Part shown: one piece after another, positions 1 through 12,125 of the stretch
How positions within the stretch are numbered: position 1 is the stretch's first letter
Layout of the letters: the number at the start of each line of letters is the position of its first letter
Origin: Hyaloraphidium curvatum
Taxonomy: Eukaryota; Monoblepharomycota; Hyaloraphidiomycetes; Hyaloraphidiales; Hyaloraphidiaceae
DNA: 64,000 bases
Assembly: GCA_025558095.1 (NCBI GenBank)
Contig: JAIVFI010000043.1
Location: 186,001 to 250,000, forward strand
Direction of reading: 5' to 3'
Notes under the pieces: model-generated
Database searches by the model: none
What the model saw: only the letters and a program-made list of their open reading frames with translations
What the model was told of the DNA's origin: nothing
Program-made: the position numbers and the translations under genes

Positions 1-691
1 CGCTGTCGAGCTGCAACGACCTGTGCCTGCTGGACGACGGCGGGTTCGTACGCCCGCCTCCACACCTACTCCCGAACCAACCTTGATCTCACCCTTCCAA
101 CCCGCAGGCACCTCGTCGCCTCGGGCCACCTCGACAACAACATCCGGATCTGGGACATGGCCACCGGCAAGCTCATCCGCGAGCTCACGGGCCTGCACTC
201 GGAGCAGATCACCTCGGTCGAGGTGTCCGAAGGCAAGCCGCCCCCGACCGCCCTCCCTCCCCTTCCCAACCTTCCCTCCCGCCCCGGCAGACCGCACCCA
301 GATCCTCACCACCTCCCGCGACAACACCCTCCGCCTCGTCGACGCGCGCACCTTCCTCCCCCTGGCGCAGATGTCCGCCCCCGCCTTCCGCGTCGCCGCC
401 AACCACGCCAAGTCGGCGCTGTCCGCCGACGCGCGCTACGCGTGCTCGGGGTCGGCGGACGGGGGGGTGTACTTCTGGAACTGCGCGAGCGGGAACCCCG
501 AGCCGACGCTGAGGGGGCATTCGTGGGTTGTGCTGCCGGTGCCGCGAGGGTGGTGGGGCTGACGCGAGGCGGTTTGCAGGGCGCCGGTGTGCTCCGTGTC
601 GTGGTCGCCGCTGGGCGGCGCGAGGGTGTTCAGCATGGATACCAAGAAGGGGATCGTGATCTGGGGCGGGCAGGGGGACGCGTACGGCTGA
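1..691 (+). CDS. ATG16: ATG16-like protein, C-terminal WD40 repeats (5' partial)
   Basis: The 3' end of an autophagy ATG16-type WD40 protein; the 5' part lies outside the window. Proposed exons are 1-43, 108-232, 291-522 and 580-691 (TGA). The joined protein reads through the last WD40 blades: SSCNDLCLL, ASGHLDNNIRIWD, a TSRDNTLRLVD strand, SGSADGGVYFWN, then a final blade ending in VIWGG. The order and spacing follow the C-terminus of animal ATG16L1, whose propeller recruits the ATG5-ATG12 conjugate machinery. Intron 2 (233-290) starts GC, not GT (AAG|GCAAGC), and only this boundary restores the repeat frame. Yeast Atg16 lacks a WD40 domain. Another WD40 protein cannot be excluded because the N-terminal coiled coil is not visible. 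Confidence 0.72.
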
Positions 692-1052
692 GGGCGGATA
701 GAAGGGCCGGACAGAAAGGCAAACGTGCCGAGGGCACGCTGCACGGAGCCATTGCTTCGCTGCTTGGGCGCGACGACGGCGTCGGCTCTTCGCCTCGCCT
801 GAGGCGAGGCCGATTTGCGGCGCCAAAGGCAGACTAGCTGTCACGCCTCGGACGCCGACTGATCCGATCCAGTCACCCTGCGTTGTGCGGGATCGCAAGG
901 ACGAGTTCCTTGCCGGATCAACTCGGAGCGAGATGGTTCGATCACTGCGATTCGAATCATTCACGTACACTGCGAACTCTCCGCCTCTAATATATCTTGA
1001 CCTTTGACCTGGGATCAGCACCTGCACCTTTTCTGTCCGATCGTCCGTCCGC
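692..1052. other. Intergenic region between convergent genes
   Basis: 361 bp between the stop of the WD40 gene and the stop of the minus-strand universal stress protein gene. Open frames here are short, and I recognise no motif, repeat or RNA gene. It presumably holds both 3' UTRs. Confidence 0.5.
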
Positions 1053-1776
1053 TCAGAGCGCAATGGCTGCGGTGCCGGCGTGGTCCGCGACCACGATGGT
1101 CGGGATCGACGAGTGCTTCAGGACGTGCTCGGCGTTGGAGGGGTGCGAGAACATGCTGTCCAGGGCATCAGAACGCCATTCCCCGGCGGCTTGATCGCAA
1201 CCTACCCGTGCTTCTCATCGTAGCCGACGATCAGCGCCTCGACGCCAAGACCGGGAGCGGCCTCGGCGATGAACTCGCCGGGGTTGCCGTGGCTCGTCGT
1301 CTTGACCGTGATGTCGATCTTCTTCGGCGACTTCTCCTGCGCCGACTTGACCGTCTTTTTCAGCTTGCGGAGGGCGGCAGTCTGCATCTTGGTGTCCTCT
1401 TCCTCGACCGAGAACCCCACAAAGCCCTCAGCGGCGCCCTCGACCTCGGTGGGGTCGTTGGTGCAGATGAGGACAAAGAGAGAGTCTCCGTCGGCGAGGA
1501 TGAACTTCCAAGCGTTCAGGAGGCCGGCGTGCGCCGCCTTGCTGCCGTCGAAGCCGTAGCAGTCTGCGGAACAGGGAGTGTTAGCAAGGCATACATTGCT
1601 GGTGCTGGCTCGGCCAGCAGAGCTCTTTCTCGGTGGTCCCAGCGGGGCTCCGCCGTTGGCAAATGCTCGCGGCGCTGGCATGACTCGCCGGCACGGCCGC
1701 TGTCCGGACCGGCGCCGCCGGAGGCGACGGCGTCCGGGCGCCCCGCTAGGCGGGGAGGATACGCACACTTGACCAT
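1053..1776 (-). CDS. Universal stress protein (UspA) family protein
   Basis: Single-domain USP of 156 aa. Minus-strand exons are 1767-1776 (first exon, only 10 nt: ATGGTCAAG plus one base), 1206-1563 and 1053-1155. Joined length is 471 nt. The N-terminus MVKYCYGFDGSKAAHAGL is the typical USP first strand with its DGS motif. Further on come a GNPGEFI segment and LIVGYDEKHG, which becomes GMFSHPSNAEHVLKHSSIPTIVV across the last intron; this is the usual ATP-binding tail followed by the final strand. USPs bind nucleotides and respond to stress in bacteria, plants and fungi. The first exon is inferred from a good GTGCGT donor and correct phase; the intron of 203 nt is long for this window, so the start is the weakest point. 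Confidence 0.8.
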
Positions 1777-2314
1777 TCTGGCGTGCGGAGTAGTGAGGCG
1801 GCGGGAGGAAAGGCTCTTCAGACGAGGAAATGAAGTGGCGTCGGGCGATCCGTGACGTAAGGGACGCTCTTGTTGACCCAACCCCCAATCCCCTGATGCC
1901 GCCGCCGAACGCGGAAATAACATTTCGGCGCTCGCAAGCTCCTTCATAACAGAAACCCGAAATCGCTACGTCTGCCTTGCACTGCTGATCAATTCGTTTT
2001 GCGATCAGCCCAAGTTGCCTCCCAGGCAGCAACCCGTGCCAGGGAGGAGCGAAGGAGAGGCGTCGGTCGGTTCATCCGGCCGGTGGGCGTCGCCGCAACA
2101 CTCCCAATGGCTAGAATATCATTCCTACTTTCGTTTTCCGGTGAAGCCTCAGGGCCCCGTCGAGTTCAGGGAGGCGGCGGTAGCACGTGTCAAAGGGTCT
2201 GCCGATCAAACAAACCTAAACAACGCCCGCGGCCGCGAAATTGCCGGCCGCGGCGGGCCCTCGCGCCGCGTGCCGGACGCGCGGCGGCGCTTCCGTGGCA
2301 TCTAGGGCCAGATT
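1777..2314. promoter_or_regulatory. Divergent intergenic region, USP / amidohydrolase genes
   Basis: 538 bp between two divergent starts. It should contain both promoters. I see GC-rich runs near 2220-2290 but no TATA box or repeat that I can defend. Confidence 0.35.
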
Positions 2315-3747
2315 TTGGGCGCGATGGTCGGCGGCGGTGCTTCGCTCGCGTTGTACCTCCTCCTCGCTCTTTTCCTTCCGTGCACCGCCCTGCCCGACAT
2401 CAGGGACCATCCCCGGGCCGACCGGACCCTTGCTGGAAACAAAAGCACACACCCGGCCGTGCCTGAACTGCCGCGTTTTTCCTCAGCATCCCCGACAAAC
2501 AGAATGGTCAACGCCGAAGACCGCTTCTTCCGCGACGCGTTCGCCAAGCTGCTCACCAAGGATGTCCCGGCCCCGCACAGCAACGGCGCGCCCACGGACA
2601 TCTTTGCGAGCCGCGACGCAGAGCTCATCACGATTGTGCGCGGCAACGTCCCGATTGTGATCACAGCGGGCCACGGCGGTGAATTGCCCATCCCCGTCAA
2701 CTACGCCTTTGCCAAGGGGCAGGAGATTCCGACGAGGCCGGGGCCGGTGGATGCCGCGGAGCCCGAGTCGGAAGAGGCCGCGGAAAAGCTGTTCGTGCCC
2801 AGCCGGAGCAAGAAGCATCTCCCGGGCTTCGAGACGGTCGAGGATTACCTCACGGACCGGATCGCCGAGCTCGTGTTCCTGAGGCTTGTCACACTGCTGA
2901 ACCCGGGAGCCGACGCCGCCACGGCGCCCTTGATCGCTGCCCTCGAGAAATCCGGTCTCGCGGTGCCCCACCTTGTCGTTGCTAGGTTCTCCAGAGAGTT
3001 CTGCGACGTCAACCGCGCGGCACCTCTTGGGGCCGAGCACCCTGCTTCGCTGGCGGCCCACGAGGCTTACCATGCTGCCATCCGCCGCGCTGTTGACAGC
3101 GCCGTTCCCGGCGACGGCCTGCTTCTCGACATTCACGGCCAGTCCGTGGTGCCCGAAGTCGCCCTGCGCGGTACCATGGATGGCGTGACGGTCGCCAATA
3201 TGCTGGCAAAATACGGGCGCGAAGCATTTGACGAGACGGCAAGCTCGCTTTTTGGCAAGATGGAAGAGTGCGGCCTGCCGATCGGTCCTTCCGGACTTGC
3301 CTGGGCCAAGGACGGGGACGCCGCCAAGCGGGTCGTCCTCGATGATCGCCTGGCCGTGAAGGGCCTGCAGAAGGGCAGGCCCGGCGGCGAGTACCGTGAC
3401 CCTCCCAAGGGCTCCGTGGCGGAAGACCCGGACTTCATCGGCGGATGGACGGTGCAGCAGTGAGTGATGGTCTGTGACGGGACGAGGCCTGCCTTTTGAC
3501 TGATGGGTTGCTTCTGCGCAGCTACGGCTCCCACACCGACATTGCGCTCGGCGACATCTTCTCGTACGACCCCGACACGGGCAAGAAGCTTGCCTTCGTC
3601 GCGGCGAAACCGCCGGGGATCGATGCCGTCCAGCTGGAGGTCGGTCGCGATTATCGCCAGGAGGGAGCCGAGCTTGGCAAGACCGCCGATGCCATGGCCG
3701 AAGGCATCGCCGTCTACTACGACCATTACCTGCCCAAGAGGGGTTGA
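2315..3747 (+). CDS. N-formylglutamate amidohydrolase-like protein, probably secreted
   Basis: Two exons, 2315-3459 and 3522-3747, join to 456 aa. The family is recognised from TAGHGGE (about residue 120), RFSREFCDVNR, LLLDIHGQ and the C-terminal YGSH and LQLEVGRDYR; these supply metal and substrate ligands in the N-formylglutamate amidohydrolase / DUF-type amidohydrolase fold. The first 28 residues (LALYLLLALFLP core, then A-L-P) look like a signal peptide, so the product may be secreted or vacuolar. The splice joins Q-H-Y at phase 2. In bacteria the enzyme finishes one histidine-degradation route; the fungal substrate is unknown. A second possible start lies at codon 4. Family confidence is good, exact activity is not. 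Confidence 0.78.
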
Positions 3748-3911
3748 TCTTTGCCTGCACAAGAGGATTGAGTTTGCGCTTGTGGCTTGGAGACATTGGA
3801 CGAAAAAGGCCCGGTGGCCAGGGGATTGGGCTGGGGACTTGGATCGCAAGGTGGCATGGAGATCAGGGAATGGTATACCACAACGGGGCACGAGAGTATT
3901 GCAGCGGCGCA

Positions 3912-6401
3912 CTAGAGTCGCGCCGCTGCAATCTCTCCCCACGGGATATCCTCTACATAGCTTGTTGGATAGAAGCCACGACGCCGCTTGACTTTGACGC
4001 CCCCATCTTCGTCCGGAATCTTCTCGTCAATCTCACCCAGGCTCCAGAAGTCACCGAACTTCCGAAGCACGCGGACGATCTGCCCCTTCGAAGTGAGGGG
4101 CAGCTCGTCAGCCTGGAGAGGCATGTGCAGCTGGATGACCGTTGCTGCAAGGAAGGGTTAGATCCGAGAAACACGAACCGTCGCACGCCGATGCTACCTA
4201 AGCAGATGGGGTCCATGATCTCCGACGTGTCGTACGGGTCAAAGTCGGCTTCGTTCCGGACAGCCTGCGAGTCCACGCTCTCCTCGGTGTACCCTCGCTT
4301 CAGCTGCCTGCGGACCCCGGGTCCCTCGAGCCGATTTGCGTAAAAGGCGGCCACCTCTTCCTGGGTCAGTCCCGCCAGCTCGCCGCGAAGCTTCTGCTCC
4401 GCCCGCAGCTCAATCTCGTCCATTGCAGCAAACTCGTCCGCTGTGTCGGCAACGTCCTCCGATAACGGTGCTCCGGCGAGCACCGCCGGCACGGCATCCG
4501 CGGAGTCCATTTTGCACTCCTTGACAAAGAACTGCACCATCTCCGGATGCGGTGGGTTCAGCTGCTGCGCGAAGTTGAGGGCGTTGAAGCCCTTCCGATC
4601 GCGGTAGCGTGGGTCTGCCCCCAGCTCCACCAGTTTCCGCACCGACGGCAAGTTGCCTGCACGCGCAGCCCAAAGGAGCGGGGTGCTGGCAGCTTCCCCG
4701 GCCTTGGCCTCCAAATCCGCTCCCTTGGAACCTAAGTATTCCACGCAGCGCACGTGCCCGTTGACGGCTGCCAGATGCAGCGCAGTCGCGCCGTTGCTGC
4801 CGGGCTGAGTGTCGTCCACGGCGTAGAATTGGTTGTCGAGCAGGTAGACCATGCGCTCTAGGATCCCAAAGTGCGCGGCCTGGAAGAGATCGCCCATCAC
4901 TGCGACCATGTACGCCACGCAACCCGGCCGGCCCGAAGACAGTGCGAGCTGCAGGCAATCGAAACCCTGCCCATCCTTGATCGTCGGATCACCGCCTGCT
5001 TTGTACAGCAGGTGCACGATTTCCACGTGACCCGACTTGCAGCCCCAATGCAACGGCGTCGCGTCGAGCTTTCCCGCCTTGAGGTTGGGATCCGCTCCTT
5101 TCCCTGCAACGAGAAGCATTAGAATCCGTACCAAAGGGCCAGCTTCAGTGCGCGCACCAACCTAGGAGGTAACGTGCAACCTCGACGTGGTTCTGCGCAG
5201 ATGCCAAATGCAGCGGCGTCACATTATCGTTCGCCGAATCCCACTCGTTCGGGCCCGCGGCCCGGCTCTCGATCAGCTGCTGGACCCGGGCGAGGTTGCC
5301 GTTGTACGCCGCGGCCCAGATGGACATGGCCCGGCCAGACTCCCGGAGGACGCGCTCGTTCTCCAATCTCTCTTGTTCGCGCCTCCTGTCCTCCTCAAGC
5401 CGTGACTGCCGGTTGGCAGAGACGTCCCAGCGATAGTCGGCTTCGAGCTCCTTCAGCACCGAAACCTTGCGCTTCGTGCCCCGCGGTTCCGACTGCTTGG
5501 CATCCTTGCCGCCTGCGAGGAACGGGGCCGTGCTCGTCTTTCCAAAGTCGTCGGCCGTGCGCAGGTGGCTCGACGCGCCAAGCCCTTCCACAGCCTCCCC
5601 TTCCTCCGGCAACGCTGCGGGCGCAGGCTTCGTTCCCTCTCCGTCCGAGCCGAAAACGTTCTCCATCTTTGTCTCCTGATAAGCAGGTCCCTCGGAATCG
5701 CCATCCGGTGCGGTAGAGGGCGGCGGCCGGATGGGAAAGATGGGAGCAACGAGAGGAACGTCGTCCGGCGGCCCGCTTGGTGCGGGGTCCGCAAGAGCGG
5801 CCGCGATAGCGTCTTCCGGGCCGCCTTCGGCTGCCTCCACAGCTTCCATCTTCTCCCCCACGGGCATGCCATCGATCGCAGGTTCCGGGAGCCCCGGTGT
5901 GGGAGCCCGCTTCCTGGTCCGCTCCCAAGCTTCGTCCAGAGCGATCAGGTCGATATCCGGCTCCATGCCCAGCGTCTTCAGCGCCTCCGGCGTCGGCCCC
6001 GCGTCCTCCATCATGAGCTTCGTCAGGGTCGAGGAACCTGCCACCATGACGGGCGCGCTGACGGGGCCCGAGATCATGTCCTTGCTGACTTTGGGGCCGC
6101 CTTTGCGGTGGCGGCGCGAATCCTTCCGCTCAGGGAGCGGAGACGTCGCGGTAGGCGTTGAGATGCCACTGCGGCGCACGTCCTCACGTTCCAGCGGGAG
6201 CGAAATGGCATCCTTGTCCACCTTGACCCTCTTCCGCGGGCTGGACCCGAACCCGCCCCCGTCCTTCGACGCGAGTTTGGCCAGCAAATCGTTCATGCTC
6301 GTCGCGCCGAGCCAGTTGCTCGACGCCGCGGTGTCCTTCCGGGCCAGGGCGTCCCGCGAGGCCGGCATGGGCGCCGAGATTTTGGACTTGTCGATGCCCA
6401 T
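3912..6401 (-). CDS. Ankyrin-repeat protein with C-terminal SH3 domain
   Basis: Three exons (5162-6401, 4198-5103, 3912-4144) join to 792 aa. Residues 1 to about 330 are Pro/Ala/acidic and look disordered. A charged coiled-coil-like stretch (RRREQERLENERVL) precedes ankyrin repeats from about residue 355 to 620, with TPLHLASAQNHVEVARYLL, TPLHWGCKSGHVEIVHLL, TALHLAAVNGHVRCVEYL and TPLLWAARAGNLPSVRKL. The repeats resemble those of Akr1/HIP14 palmitoyltransferases (TPLHW, then GADP). No DHHC domain or membrane segments follow. Instead the last 75 residues form an SH3 fold: ADELPLTSKGQIVRVL, FWSLGE, RRGFYPTSYVEDI. It is probably an adaptor protein; its partner is unknown. Confidence 0.78.
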
Positions 6402-6604
6402 CGCGCCCCGCGTCCTCTAGGCAACGACGATATGAGGACGACCGACGCGCGAGGCGCCGAACGAGACGCGTCTGGAGCGTTTGCTGGGCAACGGCGCGAG
6501 ATGGAACTTCGCGGTCGTGGTCAGCGGTCAGGGTCGATCAGTCACGCATCCAGGAGACACGTCGCACGCCAATCTATTCTGCGGACAATCGCCGCCCGAA
6601 AGCT

Positions 6605-8073
<1,469 letters not shown>

Positions 8074-9012
8074 ATGGCGGAAGCGGGCGCGTCTGCGCCG
8101 CCGGCGGGGCACGTCGAGTACCCGCTGCTGTCGGCGGACAGCGACAGCTCCGACAACGACGACTTCGGTGGGGCGGGCGCGCCTTCCCGGTCCCCTCCCT
8201 CACCCTCGTCGCAGGCAGCAAGTCGTACCGGCCAAACAACCGCGGCAACAAGCTGAAGCGGCGCGCGCTGGAGCCCGACCACGCGCTGCCGCACGCGCGC
8301 CCCGTGCTGTGGGCGAACCGCGTCGACGAGAACATGCAGGTCGGCCGCCCGCGCCCCCCGTTGGACGCGCCGTGACGGCCCCCGCAGTACTTTGCCCTGG
8401 ACAAGAAGCGGCGCGCAATCATCAGCAAGCGCTCGCGGTATACGGACGACTACAAGCCGTCGCCGGACGACCCGTACGCGGGGATAAACGTCGAAGGTCG
8501 GGGCAGGCGGCGCCCGCTGGAATCCCCGCGTGACGCCGTCCGCCGCAGAGATTTGGGCCCTGCCGGACCGGCCGGAGGACGTGAAGCGGCACGCGCCGAC
8601 CGTGCGGACGCTGCGGAGCAGGCAGCTCCGCATCATCTGCGACGACGCCATGACCATGATCGAGTCGGAGAAGGAGCTTGCAAAGCAGCTGACGCGGTTG
8701 ACGGACGTGCTGCAGCAGGACGACCCGTCGTACCAGGACGTGGACTTTGAGCGGGACGGGATCCAGCCGGAGCTGGTGAAGGATGCCCTCGATTCGGCGC
8801 AGGTGGGCCGCCCGCGGCGTCGTTTCCCCTCCGGCGCCAAACATCCGCTCCCGCAGGAGTACCTGAACTGCGTCAACGAGTACATCAACCAGATCGAGAC
8901 GGTACGGCAGGGGCTGATAACCACCTACAACAAGAAGCGGGAGCTGGCGAAGGAGCTGGTCCCCTTCAATCCGCCGGCCAACGCGGGCGGCCAAAGAAAG
9001 AATGTACAATAG
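8074..9012 (+). CDS. RXT2: RXT2-like subunit of the Rpd3L histone deacetylase complex
   Basis: Five short exons (8074-8167, 8215-8339, 8388-8496, 8549-8802, 8857-9012) give 245 aa. The N-terminal region holds the RXT2 signature: an acidic SADSDSSDNDDFG stretch followed by NNRGNKLKRRALEP. Next come a YTDDYKPS segment and a helical region, APTVRTLRSRQLRII with AMTMIESEKELAKQL and QQDDPSYQD, as in RXT2_N family proteins. The C-terminus is helical and ends in a basic tail. In yeast Rxt2 is a non-catalytic part of the large Rpd3 deacetylase corepressor. All four introns are 47-54 nt with clean phase. The family is largely fungal. Confidence 0.75.
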
Positions 9013-9157
9013 GTTGCTCATGATTGGATACCATTTGCTTTGTCGAAGGAATGCTTGGCAGCTGCGATGCCGAAGGATTCGGGGGGTGACCGGGCGTCGC
9101 GTCGAACAACACGAGCGACATGTTCCCGGGCCTGTAGGGCCAGACCGCGGCGAGGAC

Positions 9158-12086
9158 ATGGCCGCGGCTGGCGAGGACATTGCGGCGCTCAAAGCGCTGA
9201 CCGATGCCGAGGAGATTAAGAACCACCTGCGGCTGCTCAATGCGGACGAGTCGCGCGTCGACGCGGAGCTGGACGCCGCCCTGCGCGGGCAGGGGGACCT
9301 GGAACGGAGCCTGGAGATGCTGGACGTGCTGCGGTACGCTCCCTCGCGAGGAGGCGGCGTTCAATGGGCTCACGATCGCGGTGGAAGACCGCAGCTGGGG
9401 ATCCTGAAGAACGACGCGGGCCAGCTCCTGGAGGTCGTCAGCAGGACGGCTGCGCTGGCGGAGAAGATCAGCGAGAAAGTCCGCCGGCTCGACCTGGAAC
9501 AGGTGGGCCCTGGACCGCCTCCGCGGGAGCAGGGAGCGTTCTGACACCACGGACGTCGAACCAGTCGCGCGTTCGGTCAACCATGAAGCTGGTGGAGGAT
9601 ATCCAGGAGCTCAAGGTGGCCACGCCGGACTTGCTGGGTGTTTGGGCCCGAAGCTGACGTGCCGCGCGTGCCCAGACGCTCGTGACGGGGGTCGACGTGG
9701 CCATGTCCGGCAACGATTTCGAGTCCGCGGCCAAGCACATTCAGCGCTACCTCGCCTTCGATCCTAAGGTCATCGAGAGCCTTTTCGCGGACGCGTCGGT
9801 GGACAAGCAGTACCTGTCGGAGAATGGGGCCGCCTTCATCACCCCGGGCTCGCTGAGCGAACTTGCGGCCGGGGAGTCGCCGGTGGAGAAGATGAAGAAG
9901 GCGCGGGGCGAGCTCGTGGACACGCTGTCGCAGCGTTTCGACAAGGCGGTCGAGGCGGGGAGCGACGAGGGCATCCTGCGGTTCTTCAAGCTCTTCCCGC
10001 TCATCGGGTACCCGGAGCTCGGGCTGGACAAGTACGCCACTTTCGTCTGCAGCACCGTGGCGAGAAAGTCCCAGGAGCACATGAGGAGCAGCTCCGCAAG
10101 TGGGTACACCGCAGGTGCGGTAGCTGGACGTGACGCCCACCCGCATTCAAGGCCCCACCTTCTACGCGGACTTGTTGACGAAGCTGTTCGAGTCGGTGGC
10201 TACCGTCGTCGACAAGCAATCGCCGCTAGTGGAGAGCACTTACGGTCCCGGCCGGATGTTGCGGATCATGCAGAGGCTGCAGAAGGAGACGGACATCCAG
10301 GCGAACGTGATCCTGGACACTTTCATGGAAAAGCGCGGAATTCGGCGAAAGGTGTCCTCGGTTGTTGGTGCAATTCCTCATGTCGCTGAACGTTTTCTCA
10401 TCAGCTTCTGGAAGTGAGCTCCTGGGAACCCTCCCAGCAGACCGCGGCCGCAAAAGCGGGATCCAAAGCCGTGGAATCGGACATCCGGGAGCTGGACCTC
10501 ATTCTGGCCGAGGTCACGCTTATCAGCCAGCGGACGCAGCTGTTCGACCGCTTCCTGCACGCGCGGGCGGCGGCGGAGATCGAGAAGGTCAAGGACTCGG
10601 ACTATGGCAACGCACTCAGCCGCACGCTCGACGTGCTGCACAAGGACGGCCTGGCAAAGACCAGCAGGTTGGACCAGCGTGTGCAGGAGCTAATGGGACA
10701 CTATGTCGTTTTGGAGGAGTTCTTCATCCGGCGTTCGATCGACAAGGTGCGTGGATCGGATCACGCCGCGTCCTTCGCGTCCGCTGACAGTTTGCTGCAG
10801 GCGATGAAGATCGACGAGTACGAGCGCGGAAACGCCACATCGTCGTGCGTGGACGATGTCTTCTACATCCTCAAGAAGTCGTCCGCCCGCATCATCTCGA
10901 CGGCCGATCCCGACAGTCTCTGCGCGATGATCAACGTTTTCGGCCAGGTTCTGGAGGCCGACTACATCAACGCGTTCCAGAAGCAGCTCTCCACCGCGTT
11001 TCCAAGCTTGGAGACTTCGGACTCGAAGATTGGGTTCATGGTACGTGCCTTTTCCAGATGATGCGTGGGTTAGGAAGCTCATGCGACTGGCAATCAGGTC
11101 ATTTTGAACAATGTGGACGTCAGCTGCGACTACCTCGCCAAGCTGGGGCAGGAGCTGGACAGGGACATTGCCCGAGCCCTTGGAAGTACCTTTGTCGCCA
11201 ATCAGCAGAAGATCGAGTCCTGCATATCCAACCTGGAGGATTCGGGCACCGGCTTCCGCCAGACCCTCAAGGTGAATCTCCCGTTTGTGCAAGCTATGAG
11301 CGCTCACGCCTCTCCGAAGTCCTGGCTCGAGAACTTCTTCAATCAGGCGCTGAATCCTCGGATAAAGACGCTTCTGCAAGAATCGTATAAGTTTGCGAAG
11401 TACGTGCTGACCGAGGAGGAGTACGCCGAAGAAGATCGCCTCGACGCCTTCGCGAAGCGAGTCACTTCGGGCCTGGACAAGATCATGGACATCACCAGGG
11501 TATGCTCCCATGTGCAGCCTGGCCGGTTGGGCACTTCTTATTCGCTGAACGCTGCCAGCAAACCTTCACCGACGCCAACAACCTCCACGTCATGAACCTA
11601 TCCGTGGAGTATGTCGCTAAGGAATGGGAGCGGCATATCTTCCATTCTGCCAAGTTCAATCCCGTGGGTGCTTGCCTCAGCGTCCGGAAACGAGCGCCTT
11701 TGACGCAATGCTTACGCGTCTAGCTCGGTGCAATCCGTTTCGACAAGGATCTGAGGTCCATAACCGCCTACTTCACTTCTCGCTCACAAGTCTTGGTTCG
11801 TGACAAGTTCGCACGACTGAGCCAGATGTCAACGCTCCTGAATTTGGAGAAGGTGGCCGCATGTTTGATTTCCCTCTCGGGCCCTGTCTAACATCCCCTT
11901 CACACGCGCCAGCTGACGGAAATCTACGACATCTGGGGCACTGTAACGTGGCGATTAACCGTGTCCGAAGGTGAGGGAGCGGGCCGTCTTCGCAAATACG
12001 TTACTGACTCGGCACTTTTAGTTCGGAAGGTGTTGGCGTTGAGGGTGGATGCTTCTGTCGACGCTATTGCGCGGATCAAGTTGTAA
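9158..12086 (+). CDS. COG4: Conserved oligomeric Golgi complex subunit 4
   Basis: Twelve exons (9158-9333, 9388-9502, 9565-9615, 9676-10099, 10152-10351, 10405-10746, 10801-11040, 11098-11499, 11559-11663, 11724-11852, 11913-11970, 12022-12086) give 768 aa, close to human COG4. COG4 belongs to lobe A of the COG tether for retrograde vesicles at the Golgi. Diagnostic stretches: TAALAEKISEKVRRLDLEQ, the AKHIQRYL segment, FYADLLTKLFES, VILNNVDVSCDY, and the tail GAIRFDKDLRSITAYFTSR then RDKFARLSQMSTLLNLEK, with EIYDIWG and VRKVLALRVD. An in-frame 48-nt stretch (about 11272-11319) inside exon 8 could be a further intron. Confidence 0.92.
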
Positions 12087-12125
12087 TCTGGATACCACTA
12101 TTGCATTTATTCCCCTTGATGAGTA

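Noticed and set aside
2483-3796. 437-codon minus-strand open frame
   Set aside because: It is the antisense of the amidohydrolase gene, a by-product of high GC; no family resemblance.
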